Of a stretch of 64,000 nucleotides of DNA, positions 1 through 7,735 are shown piece by piece (positions within the stretch are counted from its first letter, which is position 1; every line of letters begins with the position of its first letter). The notes under the pieces were generated by a model. The model was not told the DNA's origin. It searched no databases and saw only the letters and a program-made list of their open reading frames with translations. Source of the DNA: JAJFKB01 sp965230515 (GTDB lineage Bacteria; Pseudomonadota; Gammaproteobacteria; Pseudomonadales; IMCC2047); assembly GCA_965230515.1 (NCBI GenBank), contig OZ246007.1, forward strand, positions 3,472,001 through 3,536,000, in the 5' to 3' direction. The position numbers and the translations under genes were made by a program.

Positions 1-258
1 CATCAGAACCGTGATTTCGCAATGAAACAGTTGCGAGCCAAACTCTACGAGATGGAAATCCAGAAGCGGTCAGCTGATGCGCAGGCCATGGAGGACAGCA
101 AAGCGGATATTGGCTGGGGAAGTCAGATCCGTTCCTACGTGCTGGACTCTTCCAGGATTAAGGACCTGCGAACAAATATTGAGACGTCCAATACCCAGTC
201 GGTATTGGATGGTGATTTGGACCCATTTATCGAAGCGTCTCTGAAAGCAGGGTTATAG
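1..258 (+). CDS. prfB: Peptide chain release factor 2, C-terminal part
   Basis: This is the last 85 codons of RF2, open to the left window edge. RF2 recognises UGA and UAA stop codons and triggers peptide release on the ribosome. The visible part carries the family's conserved tail: IGWGSQIRSYVLD, then SRIKDLRT, and the ending DPFIEASLKAGL. The GGQ motif and the programmed frameshift site lie outside the window and cannot be judged. lysS follows after 32 bases, the usual prfB-lysS pairing in gammaproteobacteria, so the two are probably co-transcribed. Confidence 0.97.
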   Translation, partial: HQNRDFAMKQLRAKLYEMEIQKRSADAQAMEDSKADIGWGSQIRSYVLDSSRIKDLRTNIETSNTQSVLDGDLDPFIEASLKAGL

Positions 259-290
259 ACGCGTTTATTCTAACTATGTGAACAGAACTC

Positions 291-1793
291 ATGAGTAACG
301 ACCAGGAAACACCACAGGACGAACATAAAATTATTGCAGAACGTCGTTCCAAGCTCGCAGAATTAAGAGAGCAGGGCAACGCGTTTCCCAATGATTTCAG
401 GCGAGATCATTATGCCGAAGATCTTCAGGAGAAGCATGGAGAGAAGGAGAAAGAGGCGCTGGAATCCGAAGGGATCGAAGTTTGTGTGGCTGGCCGGATT
501 ATGCTGCGCAGAATCATGGGTAAAGCCAGTTTCTTTTCTCTGCAGGACATGACTGGTCGAATCCAGTGTTACGCGCGCAAAAATGATCTGCCAGAAGGGG
601 TGTATAACGCCTTTAAAAAATGGGATTTAGGTGATCTGGTCGGAGTCAAAGGGAAGCTGTTTAAAACCAATACCGGTGAGCTTTCCATTCACCTGGAGTC
701 GCTGCAACTGCTGACCAAATCTTTAAGGCCATTGCCAGATAAGCATAAAGGGCTGGCTGATCAGGAGATGCGCTACCGACAGCGTTATGTTGACCTGATG
801 GTTAATGAGGAGTCACGCAAAACCTTCGTGATGCGATCAAGAATTATAGAAGCTATTCGTCAGTACCTTTGCACGCAACGCTTCCTTGAAGTGGAAACTC
901 CCATGATGCAGGTGATACCGGGAGGTGCAGCAGCTCGACCATTCGTCACTCACCATAATGCTTTGGATATGCAGCTTTACCTGCGAATCGCGCCGGAGCT
1001 TTATCTGAAACGGCTGGTAGTGGGTGGCTTTGAGCGGGTTTTTGAGATTAATCGTAATTTTCGTAATGAAGGTTTGTCGACGCGTCATAACCCCGAATTT
1101 ACCATGCTGGAGTTTTATCAGGCCTATGCTGATTATCGTGATTTGATGGATCTGACAGAGGATATGTTGCGCCATATTACGGAAAATGTACTGGGCGATA
1201 CGAAAGTGCATTACCAAGGCAACGATTATGATTTTGCTCAGCCGTTTCAGCGTATGACAGTGGTTGAATCCATTCTGCATTTTAATGAGGAGATTGAGGC
1301 CGCGTCGATTAATAATCTGGACAGTGCGCGAAGCATTGCCCAGGGACTGGGCATACCACTAAAGGACAGTTGGGGATTGGGCAAGGTGCAGATTGAGATT
1401 TTTGAGAAGACGGTAGAACACAGGCTGGATCTGCCCACCTTTATAACAGAGTATCCCACAGAGGTTTCACCGCTAGCCCGACGAAATGATCAGAATCCGA
1501 TGGTCACAGACCGATTTGAGTTTTTTGTGGGTGGTCGGGAAATAGCGAACGGCTTTTCAGAGCTGAACGATGCAGAGGATCAGGCTGAGCGTTTTCGCCA
1601 GCAGGTGGCTGAGAAGGATGCCGGTGATGATGAGGCGATGCATTTTGATGAGGATTACGTGACAGCCCTGGAATATGGGTTGCCCCCAACAGCAGGGGAA
1701 GGTATTGGTATCGACCGTCTGGTGATGCTCTTTACCGACTCGCCCTCAATTCGGGATGTGCTTTTGTTTCCACATATGAGACCCAGCAGCTAG
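291..1793 (+). CDS. lysS: Lysyl-tRNA synthetase (class II)
   Basis: A 500-residue class II aminoacyl-tRNA synthetase that charges tRNA-Lys in the cytosol. An N-terminal OB-fold anticodon-binding domain (about residues 60-150, VAGRIMLRRIMGKASF) precedes the catalytic core. Motif 2 is seen as FEINRNFRNEGLSTRHNPEF and motif 3 as GEGIGIDRLVMLF near the C-terminus. Length matches bacterial LysS (about 500). The ATG at 291 lies 32 bases after prfB. No unusual features were seen. Confidence 0.98.
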   Translation: MSNDQETPQDEHKIIAERRSKLAELREQGNAFPNDFRRDHYAEDLQEKHGEKEKEALESEGIEVCVAGRIMLRRIMGKASFFSLQDMTGRIQCYARKNDLPEGVYNAFKKWDLGDLVGVKGKLFKTNTGELSIHLESLQLLTKSLRPLPDKHKGLADQEMRYRQRYVDLMVNEESRKTFVMRSRIIEAIRQYLCTQRFLEVETPMMQVIPGGAAARPFVTHHNALDMQLYLRIAPELYLKRLVVGGFERVFEINRNFRNEGLSTRHNPEFTMLEFYQAYADYRDLMDLTEDMLRHITENVLGDTKVHYQGNDYDFAQPFQRMTVVESILHFNEEIEAASINNLDSARSIAQGLGIPLKDSWGLGKVQIEIFEKTVEHRLDLPTFITEYPTEVSPLARRNDQNPMVTDRFEFFVGGREIANGFSELNDAEDQAERFRQQVAEKDAGDDEAMHFDEDYVTALEYGLPPTAGEGIGIDRLVMLFTDSPSIRDVLLFPHMRPSS

Positions 1794-1805
1794 CAGGTTT
1801 GCATC

Positions 1806-2489
1806 GTGCCAGAAAATGACCGGATCAGGATGGAGGCCTCATGGAAAGCGCTGTTGGCTGAAGAGTTTGATCAGCGATACATGCAGGAGCTTCGTGCCTT
1901 TCTACTGAGTGAGAAAAAAGCCGGAAAAACTATCTATCCTCCGGGTGATTTGATCTTTAACGCCTTTAACCTGACCCCGTTTGAAAAGGTCAGGGTGGTT
2001 ATTATCGGCCAGGATCCCTATCACGGACCCAATCAGGCTCATGGTCTATGCTTTTCAGTTGAGTCAGGTGTGAGATTGCCACCGTCCCTGCAAAATATCT
2101 ATAAGGAAATAAATGCAGAGCTTGGTATTGAGTTCGGTGCAGATGGGTGCCTGATTCCCTGGGCGAAACAGGGTGTGTTGCTGCTCAATAGTGTGTTAAC
2201 GGTGGAGAAAGGCAAAGCGGGCTCTCATCAAAAGAAAGGTTGGGAGCGTTTTACCGATCGCGTGATAGAAATTCTCAATGCGCAGCACCCGGCCTGCATT
2301 TTTCTGCTTTGGGGCAGTTATGCGCAGAATAAAGGTCAATTTATTGACCGTGATAAACATTTGGTGTTGGAGTCACCGCACCCCTCGCCCTTCTCGGCGC
2401 ATCGAGGTTTTCTGGGTAACGGACATTTTAGGAAAGTGAACGATTATCTGAAGCAGAAAGGTAGCGAACCGATTGACTGGAGAATTTAA
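1806..2489 (+). CDS. ung: Uracil-DNA glycosylase, family 1
   Basis: Removes uracil from DNA as the first step of base-excision repair. The family-1 signatures are complete: GQDPYHGP with the catalytic Asp, LLLNSVLTVE in the core, and SPHPSPFSAHRGF with the catalytic His. The length of 227 residues is normal. The start is either the GTG at 1806 or the in-frame ATG at 1830; GTG is used here because only 12 bases separate it from lysS, which suggests an operon extension. Confidence 0.97.
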   Translation: MPENDRIRMEASWKALLAEEFDQRYMQELRAFLLSEKKAGKTIYPPGDLIFNAFNLTPFEKVRVVIIGQDPYHGPNQAHGLCFSVESGVRLPPSLQNIYKEINAELGIEFGADGCLIPWAKQGVLLLNSVLTVEKGKAGSHQKKGWERFTDRVIEILNAQHPACIFLLWGSYAQNKGQFIDRDKHLVLESPHPSPFSAHRGFLGNGHFRKVNDYLKQKGSEPIDWRI

Positions 2490-2497
2490 GGGGGGTT

Positions 2498-2557
2498 CAC
2501 ACATCCTTGTGTGGGCACATTCCATCGCGCGCTCCCTTATATAATAAGGATACGCGC
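2498..2557. other. Two hairpins downstream of ung
   Basis: Just after ung, CACACA-TCCT-TGTGTG (2498-2513) forms a short hairpin. A larger one follows at 2527-2557: GCGCG, a 3x3 internal loop, CCTTAT, loop ATA, ATAAGG, CGCGC. Neither is followed by a clear T-run, so a classical intrinsic terminator is not supported. The second hairpin contains TATAAT (2540-2545), so it could alternatively be an operator over a promoter for the Rieske gene. Confidence 0.4.
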
Positions 2558-2709
2558 TAATAGCCGTTTTACACTAAATAATCACTTAAAAGTCTGTAGG
2601 TGATATCATACATTTGTCAGTATTTTTTAAACCGTTTTTCAGTCAGTTAGCGGGCTGACCTGATGTTTTTTATGATAATTCAGATTGCGTTTTTAACCTA
2701 GAGAGAACG

Positions 2710-3066
2710 ATGCGAAAAACCAAGCTGTACCCTTGGGCTGCTTTGGAGCAGCGGGTTCCGGTTAAGGCCGTTGTGTCCGGTATTGATTTAATGATTATCC
2801 GGTATGGTGATGAAGTGTCAGTGTTATACGGGCGCTGCCTGCACCGGGGTGTGTTGTTGGCAAACGGCGCAATCATCGGTAAAAAAGTGATTTGCAATTG
2901 GCATGGATGGGAATTCCGCTATGATACGGGAGAAGCGGGGCAGCGTTGTCCGTCGTTAAAAAAATTTAATTCCTGGGTTGATTCGGATTATTTATGGGTG
3001 GATGCGGATGAGATTGCTGCCTGGGGCGAAGCAAATCCACAGCCCTATCAGGCCGATCCAGAATAA
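2710..3066 (+). CDS. Small Rieske [2Fe-2S] protein
   Basis: A stand-alone Rieske domain of 118 residues. The cluster ligands are C43-L-H45 and C62-N-W-H65, i.e. CxH-x16-CxxH, the standard Rieske spacing. There is no signal peptide, membrane segment or fused catalytic domain, so it is a soluble cytosolic electron carrier or a Rieske subunit of an unlinked oxygenase. HGWEFRYDTGE resembles the Rieske part of ring-hydroxylating dioxygenases and CMP-Neu5Ac-hydroxylase-like proteins. Its oxygenase or reductase partner is not nearby. The neighbour on the opposite strand is a MobA-like protein, converging at 17 bases; no direct functional link is shown. Confidence 0.85.
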   Translation: MRKTKLYPWAALEQRVPVKAVVSGIDLMIIRYGDEVSVLYGRCLHRGVLLANGAIIGKKVICNWHGWEFRYDTGEAGQRCPSLKKFNSWVDSDYLWVDADEIAAWGEANPQPYQADPE

Positions 3067-3082
3067 AGTCGTAGAGGTGCTT

Positions 3083-3709
3083 TTAGTGCAAAGCCATACT
3101 GCGTTCTACGTTGACAATGCCATCAATATAGTTGGTGTTTGAAAAGCGATCTATCGGGTCGGCTTCATATTCAACGGTGATTGTCTGGTAGAGCCGGGTC
3201 CACATATCGATACGCTTTATATTTTCCTCCATCAACGCATAACGCAGGTCTTCGGCCAGTTCGATTGGCCACAGTCCGTATTCAGGATGTAACTTGCCAC
3301 CACAACTGACAAACCCCATATCTGCGCCTTGCGCCTGAATCTCATCGAGCAGGTGTGTAACCAGATCCTGGGGTATGAACGGAGAGTCGGTCGAAAAGGT
3401 TGCCAGCCACTCACATTTGGGGTTATGTTCGCGTGCCCACTCCATGCCTGTTAAAATCCCCGCGAGTGCACCACGATGTTCATCTATGGTGTCGGGGACA
3501 ACCGGGACATTGATATTGTGAAATCGTGTGGGATCGCCATTTGCGTTGAGTATCAGTGACGTGACCTGTGGAGAAGCTCTCTCTATGACATAAGATAACA
3601 CGGGTTTGCCCATGAGCTTTCTCAGGCATTTTTCGCCACAGTGGGTGTGACGGGAAGAGCTGTTTGTTAACAGTGCGCCGATAACAGGTACTTTTGATTG
3701 AGTTCTCAT
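3083..3709 (-). CDS. mobA: MobA-like molybdenum cofactor guanylyltransferase with altered G-loop
   Basis: A 208-residue NTP-transferase-fold protein aligning along its length with MobA, which adds GMP to Mo-molybdopterin. VVPDTIDEHRGALAGIL (the PGPLAG region) and FSTDSPFIPQDL (metal-binding Asp, D108) are conserved, as is the C-terminal IVNVE. The N-terminal nucleotide loop is not: where MobA has LAGGxxxRMGG, this protein has LLTNSSSRHTHC at the same spacing, keeping only the following Lys (K27). It may be a divergent MobA, or a paralogue with another nucleotide or no transferase activity. The start at 3709 is the first ATG. Confidence 0.75.
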   Translation of the reverse strand: MRTQSKVPVIGALLTNSSSRHTHCGEKCLRKLMGKPVLSYVIERASPQVTSLILNANGDPTRFHNINVPVVPDTIDEHRGALAGILTGMEWAREHNPKCEWLATFSTDSPFIPQDLVTHLLDEIQAQGADMGFVSCGGKLHPEYGLWPIELAEDLRYALMEENIKRIDMWTRLYQTITVEYEADPIDRFSNTNYIDGIVNVERSMALH

Positions 3710-3879
3710 AATCAGACCTCTTGTTAGAAAGTTAACGCTTCAAGGCCTGTTAAAAACAAGCCCTTTCAACTTGGGCTTTCAGCTCAATCTATAAATTATT
3801 CTATACCTCTAAACGGGCTTGTCAAAAACAAAATGAATAAAATGACGGGAGCGTTTAATTTTAAAAAGAAAGTTAGAGA

Positions 3880-4824
3880 TTGAAAAAATCAGTGGTGCGA
3901 AAAATCGGCAATTTGGTCCAATTAAGGTTGTTTCGGCATAGTTTTTTTAGCCGTTTGATTCTAATGATTTTTTTGTTGGGGTTGACGCTGGGGTATGAAG
4001 TCAGTTCAGATTCAGACATGGATGAAGAACAGTTTTCAAGCGCCGCCGAAGACTCGTTGCAAGGTCAGAAGATTATCAGTCTGGCACCCCACATTACCGA
4101 GCTTCTTTTTTCATTAGGGGTCGGAAAGCGGATTGTGGGGACCGTTTCCTATAGTGATTACCCGGCTCAGGCAAAAGAAATTCGCAGAATTGGGGATGCT
4201 GCCAATCTTGATATGGAAGCTATCCTTGCTCTGGCTCCGGATCTCATCATTGCTTGGCAAAGTGGTACACCTGAAAGTGCGCTAAGCCAATTGGAGTCCC
4301 TGGGCTTTACAGTTCATGCCGTGCCTACGAGAGGATTGTCGGGGATTGCCGAGAATATCAGAGAATTGGGTGAACTAGTAGGTGAGGTGGGACGCGCGGA
4401 AGAACAGGCAGCAGAGTTTGCCCGTCAAATCAGTCAACTAAAAAAACGTTACCATCCTCAGGAAAAGCTGAGTGTATTCTACCAGATCTGGCATCAGCCG
4501 CTCATGACGATTAATGGCGAACATGCTATTGATGATGTCATTGAAGTCTGTGGTGGCGTGAATCTGTTTGCGGGTTTATCCACGCTAGCTCCACAGGTGG
4601 GTTTGGAGTCAGTCATTCAGCGTAACCCCGATGTAATCCTGATCAGCTCGGGCGCTTCTATTAGTGGTGATGCGGTGCAAATGTGGAGGAAATGGAATAA
4701 TATCAGCGCCGTCAAGAATGACCGGATCTATCTCATCCCCTGGGATCTGATATCTCGTCAGAGTACACGGATTCTGGAGGGCGCGGTGTATATTTGTGAA
4801 GCGTTGCAAAGTGCACGTGGTTAA
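3880..4824 (+). CDS. btuF: Cobalamin-type periplasmic binding protein (BtuF-like)
   Basis: A class III substrate-binding protein of a B12/siderophore ABC importer, 314 residues. An N-terminal hydrophobic segment (about 21-42) is a signal peptide or anchor, followed by an acidic linker (SDSDMDEE). The mature domain opens with IISLAPHITELLFSLG, typical of BtuF, and continues with two lobes joined by a long helix. The start is TTG at 3880; an in-frame ATG at 3964 would cut the signal sequence. The gene converges on btuD and btuC, encoded on the other strand 50 bases away, which supports a shared transport system. Haem or siderophore specificity cannot be fully excluded. Confidence 0.85.
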   Translation: MKKSVVRKIGNLVQLRLFRHSFFSRLILMIFLLGLTLGYEVSSDSDMDEEQFSSAAEDSLQGQKIISLAPHITELLFSLGVGKRIVGTVSYSDYPAQAKEIRRIGDAANLDMEAILALAPDLIIAWQSGTPESALSQLESLGFTVHAVPTRGLSGIAENIRELGELVGEVGRAEEQAAEFARQISQLKKRYHPQEKLSVFYQIWHQPLMTINGEHAIDDVIEVCGGVNLFAGLSTLAPQVGLESVIQRNPDVILISSGASISGDAVQMWRKWNNISAVKNDRIYLIPWDLISRQSTRILEGAVYICEALQSARG

Positions 4825-4874
4825 CTGCTGAGTAGGGGTTTGCACGAGAGTCTTCTAGTTCGTTTTTACAGTGC

Positions 4875-5645
4875 TTACTCTGGATAGAAAAAGGTCTGAT
4901 TACCCTGTTGTAGCTGCTTGATGGGCCAGTTGTATGCGATTTGCATGTTCTCACCGGTCAACACTTGCTCTGGCAATCCGCATATAGGGTCGCGACCGGG
5001 AACGAGCAGCATGATGTGGGTGCAAAAACGTATCGCCAGATTAATATCGTGAAGTGACATGAGCAGGCCGCCGTCACTTTCTTTAATGTGCTCTTTAAGC
5101 AGTGAAAGCAGGCGAATTTGATAGCTTAAATCCAGATGGTTAGTCGGCTCGTCCAAAAGCATGATCTTAGGGTTTTGGGTTAACAGGGTAGCAAGTTTAA
5201 GTCGCTGTTTCTCTCCACCAGAGAGCGAGTTGGTCAGCCGATTTTCAAAGCCGTTCAATCCGACGCGATGCAGCGCCGCTTTGGCAATTTGGTGATCAGT
5301 GCTGCTCTCCCAGTGCCAACTGTCGATAAACGGGTGACGGCCAATTAATGTGGTCTCCAGCACGGTTGCCGGAAAAGGCTCTCCCTGTTGCTGGAATAGA
5401 ATTCCCAGTTTCTGCGCCACCTGGCGACGCGGAAGAGTTGAGAGCATCTGGTTGTTCAATTGTATCGTTCCGCCCTGTGCTGACCGCAATCCCGCGAGCG
5501 TATGTAATAGTGTTGTTTTGCCGGCACCATTACATCCCAGAATCCCCCAGCGTTGCCCTGCGGTTATGGAGAAATCAAGTGAACGGCAGATCTGCCGGTC
5601 GGCAATCTTGATTTCAAGCTGGCTGGTGGTGAGCAGCGGATTCAT
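4875..5645 (-). CDS. btuD: ABC transporter ATP-binding protein, cobalamin/iron type (BtuD-like)
   Basis: The 256-residue ATPase that powers uptake through the adjacent FecCD permease. Walker A is GCNGAGKTT, the signature is NSLSGGEKQRLKLA, Walker B is IMLLDEPTNHLD, and the switch His lies in SLHDINLA. Length and motifs match the BtuD/FecE/HmuV family. It begins 3 bases after the permease stop, so the two are translationally linked. B12 as substrate is inferred from the BtuF-like binding protein opposite. Confidence 0.88.
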   Translation of the reverse strand: MNPLLTTSQLEIKIADRQICRSLDFSITAGQRWGILGCNGAGKTTLLHTLAGLRSAQGGTIQLNNQMLSTLPRRQVAQKLGILFQQQGEPFPATVLETTLIGRHPFIDSWHWESSTDHQIAKAALHRVGLNGFENRLTNSLSGGEKQRLKLATLLTQNPKIMLLDEPTNHLDLSYQIRLLSLLKEHIKESDGGLLMSLHDINLAIRFCTHIMLLVPGRDPICGLPEQVLTGENMQIAYNWPIKQLQQGNQTFFYPE

Positions 5646-5648
5646 CTT

Positions 5649-6626
5649 CTAGTTGACCCTTTGCGTACGGTTAAGGATCAGCAGAAAAAGTGGTACACCG
5701 AGCAAAGCGGTTATTACACCCACAGGCAGTTGTGTGGGACTTAGAATCGAGCGTGCCAGTAGATCTGCAATGACCAGCAGCGTTCCACCCAAAAGTACAG
5801 CGGCGGGCAACAGCAGGCGGTGGTCACTGCCTATGGATAATCGTATCAGATGCGGTACGATCAGGCCGACAAAGCCGACATTGCCAGCCATGCTGACGGC
5901 AACAGCCGTTAACAGCGAAGCAATAATAAACAACAGGCTGTGCAGTTGATCAACGGGTACACCCAGTGCGCTGGCCTGATCACTGCCATGCATTAGCAAA
6001 TTGAGCGGTCGGGCCTGCCAGAATGTGATAAGAAATCCCACAAGGAGCACGATGGACATGCTGCTGACAGACTGCACATGGCTTAGGTCACCCATCAGCC
6101 AGAAGAGCATACCCCGCAGGTTTTGGTTTGGACTGATAGCGAGAATAAGGCTGATAAGGGCGCCCCAGCCTGCGGCAAGAACAACGCCGGTCAATAGCAC
6201 CCGCATTGGAGACCAGCTACCTTTTCCCTTTGCGATATTAAACACCAGGGCCGTTGATAGCAGTGCACCAGCAAAAGCGCTGGCGGTGAGGCTGATGCCG
6301 CTAATACCAAGCAGCATCGCTAACAGCGCAGCAGTGGAGGCGCCTCCCGATACGCCCAATACATAGGGATCCGCGAGCGGGTTTTTCAGAATAACCTGCA
6401 TCAGCGCGCCGGCTAGTGAGAGCATACCCCCAACTACAAATGCAGTTACTGCTCTAGGAAACCGCAATTGCCAGACCAGCGTTTTGGCTAACGATTCTGA
6501 TTCGCCAAACAGAGCCTGTTGTAGTTCGTTTATGCTGAGAGTGACGCTACCTATAAAGATACTAAGGAAGATACTTGCCAATGCCGCTATCACTAATAGA
6601 AATAAGAGGACGCTTGTTCTGGGCAT
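5649..6626 (-). CDS. btuC: FecCD-family ABC permease (BtuC-like)
   Basis: A 325-residue inner-membrane permease with about ten hydrophobic segments and the FecCD signatures RFPRAVTAFVVGG near the N-terminus, DPYVLGVSGGAS in the middle, and GNVGFVGLIVPHLIRL in the coupling region. It forms the membrane channel for the BtuD-like ATPase directly downstream. I looked for a cobalamin riboswitch upstream (B12-box, GCCACTG) on this strand and saw none. The upstream region instead holds a strong palindrome at 6780-6797. Confidence 0.9.
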   Translation of the reverse strand: MPRTSVLLFLLVIAALASIFLSIFIGSVTLSINELQQALFGESESLAKTLVWQLRFPRAVTAFVVGGMLSLAGALMQVILKNPLADPYVLGVSGGASTAALLAMLLGISGISLTASAFAGALLSTALVFNIAKGKGSWSPMRVLLTGVVLAAGWGALISLILAISPNQNLRGMLFWLMGDLSHVQSVSSMSIVLLVGFLITFWQARPLNLLMHGSDQASALGVPVDQLHSLLFIIASLLTAVAVSMAGNVGFVGLIVPHLIRLSIGSDHRLLLPAAVLLGGTLLVIADLLARSILSPTQLPVGVITALLGVPLFLLILNRTQRVN

Positions 6627-6945
6627 GGGTAAGTAAGTTCTCTTCTACGCTTGTGAGGGGTGGTTGAAAAACAGCGCGAACCAGTACAAAGGGGCGTCGC
6701 TGCTGCGTACTTTCCTTATAGGATTGGTCCGCAAGTATACCTGAGCGGTGAACAGCAGTTAAACCCTATTTCGATGGAGTTAAATCGATCGAATTAATAG
6801 GAAACACAGCGCACTGGGGGGTTGCCGGGTGACTAGTGCGAGCGTGTAAAAAATAGTAACTCAGTAATTGTAAGCAGGCCCTAGTGTTCAGTCTTTAGAC
6901 AGGTTATTATCGCGCTCTAAATTTTGATTGAATTGGAAGAAAAAG
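6627..6945. other. Divergent intergenic region between btuC and enoyl-CoA hydratase
   Basis: This 319-base gap has no convincing gene. It must hold promoters firing in both directions. Two dyads stand out: an 18-base near-perfect palindrome at 6780-6797, and CGCACT (6810-6815) paired with AGTGCG (6835-6840) around a G-rich loop. No riboswitch consensus was recognised. Confidence 0.6.
6780..6797. promoter_or_regulatory. Candidate operator palindrome
   Basis: TTAAATCGATCGAATTAA is palindromic over 18 bases except for one A/A pair on each side of the TCGATCGA core. It sits midway between the divergent btuC and enoyl-CoA hydratase genes, a typical position for a dimeric repressor site. I do not recognise the regulator. 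It does not fit FadR, PsrA or Fur consensus sites as I know them. Confidence 0.45.
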
Positions 6946-7722
6946 ATGAATTATGAGAATGTGATTACTGAACGCCATGGCAAGGTCGGTGTTATTCAGA
7001 TGAATCGCCCTAAAGCCCTTAATGCGCTGTCATCCGGGCTAATGAAAGATGTTTCCGCGGCGCTGGAAGCCTTTGAACTGGATGAAGACATACATGCCAT
7101 TATATTAACGGGGAATGAAAAGGCATTTGCTGCAGGTGCTGATATTCCAGAGATTAAGGATCAACATTTTATCGATCTCTATACCTCCGATTTTATTAAT
7201 GCTGATTGGGAAGGTATTGCCAAGTGTAAAAAACCCATTATTGCAGCAGTGGCGGGGTTTGCGCTTGGGGGTGGGTGTGAAATTGCAATGATGTGTGATT
7301 TTATTATTGCCGCTGACAACGCGAAATTTGGGCAACCGGAAATCAAATTAGGTGTTATTCCCGGGGCCGGAGGAACACAAAGACTGGCACGTTTTATCGG
7401 TAAGTCAAAAACAATGGATCTTTGTCTGACCGGACGAATGATGGGTGCTGAGGAGGCAGAAAATTGCGGACTGGTTTCCCGAATTGTTCCGGTAGAGAAA
7501 CTGATGGAAGAAACGATAGAGATTGCTTCGGGTATTGCAACCTACTCTCAGCCAACGGTTAAGCTGGCAAAAGAGGTGATCAATAAGGCCTATGAGACAA
7601 CGCTTCGTGAAGGTGTGAAATATGAGCGGCGTATTTTCCAGGCACTGTTTTCCACAGAAGACCAAAAAGAGGGTATGAACGCCTTTGTAGATAAGCGTAA
7701 ACCGGATTTTCAAAACAAGTAG
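6946..7722 (+). CDS. Enoyl-CoA hydratase
   Basis: A crotonase-family protein of 258 residues that hydrates trans-2-enoyl-CoA to 3-hydroxyacyl-CoA in beta-oxidation. The oxyanion-hole segments are AFAAGADI and FALGGGCEIAMMCD. Both catalytic glutamates are present, in GGGCE and in GQPEIKLGVIPGAGGTQRL, and the whole chain resembles mitochondrial short-chain enoyl-CoA hydratase (EchA/PaaF group). ATG 6946 is chosen because GGAAGA lies about six bases upstream; a TTG at 6928 is the longer alternative. folD follows after 13 bases. No thiolase or dehydrogenase partner is adjacent. Confidence 0.93.
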   Translation: MNYENVITERHGKVGVIQMNRPKALNALSSGLMKDVSAALEAFELDEDIHAIILTGNEKAFAAGADIPEIKDQHFIDLYTSDFINADWEGIAKCKKPIIAAVAGFALGGGCEIAMMCDFIIAADNAKFGQPEIKLGVIPGAGGTQRLARFIGKSKTMDLCLTGRMMGAEEAENCGLVSRIVPVEKLMEETIEIASGIATYSQPTVKLAKEVINKAYETTLREGVKYERRIFQALFSTEDQKEGMNAFVDKRKPDFQNK

Positions 7723-7735
7723 GAACGGGTTGTTA

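Noticed and set aside
2639..2671. Possible terminator (TCAGTCAG.../...CTGACCTGA then TTTTTT) upstream of the Rieske gene
   Set aside because: The stem is short and interrupted, the T-run starts two bases away, and it lies in a promoter region rather than after a gene; evidence too weak to list.
3758..3778. AAGCCC/GGGCTT hairpin between mobA and btuF
   Set aside because: Six-base stem, nine-base loop and no T-run; not positioned as a terminator for either divergent gene.
6640..6900. Possible cobalamin riboswitch upstream of btuC
   Set aside because: Read on the minus strand, no B12-box, GCCACTG or matching conserved core was found; only partial word matches such as AATAGGG.
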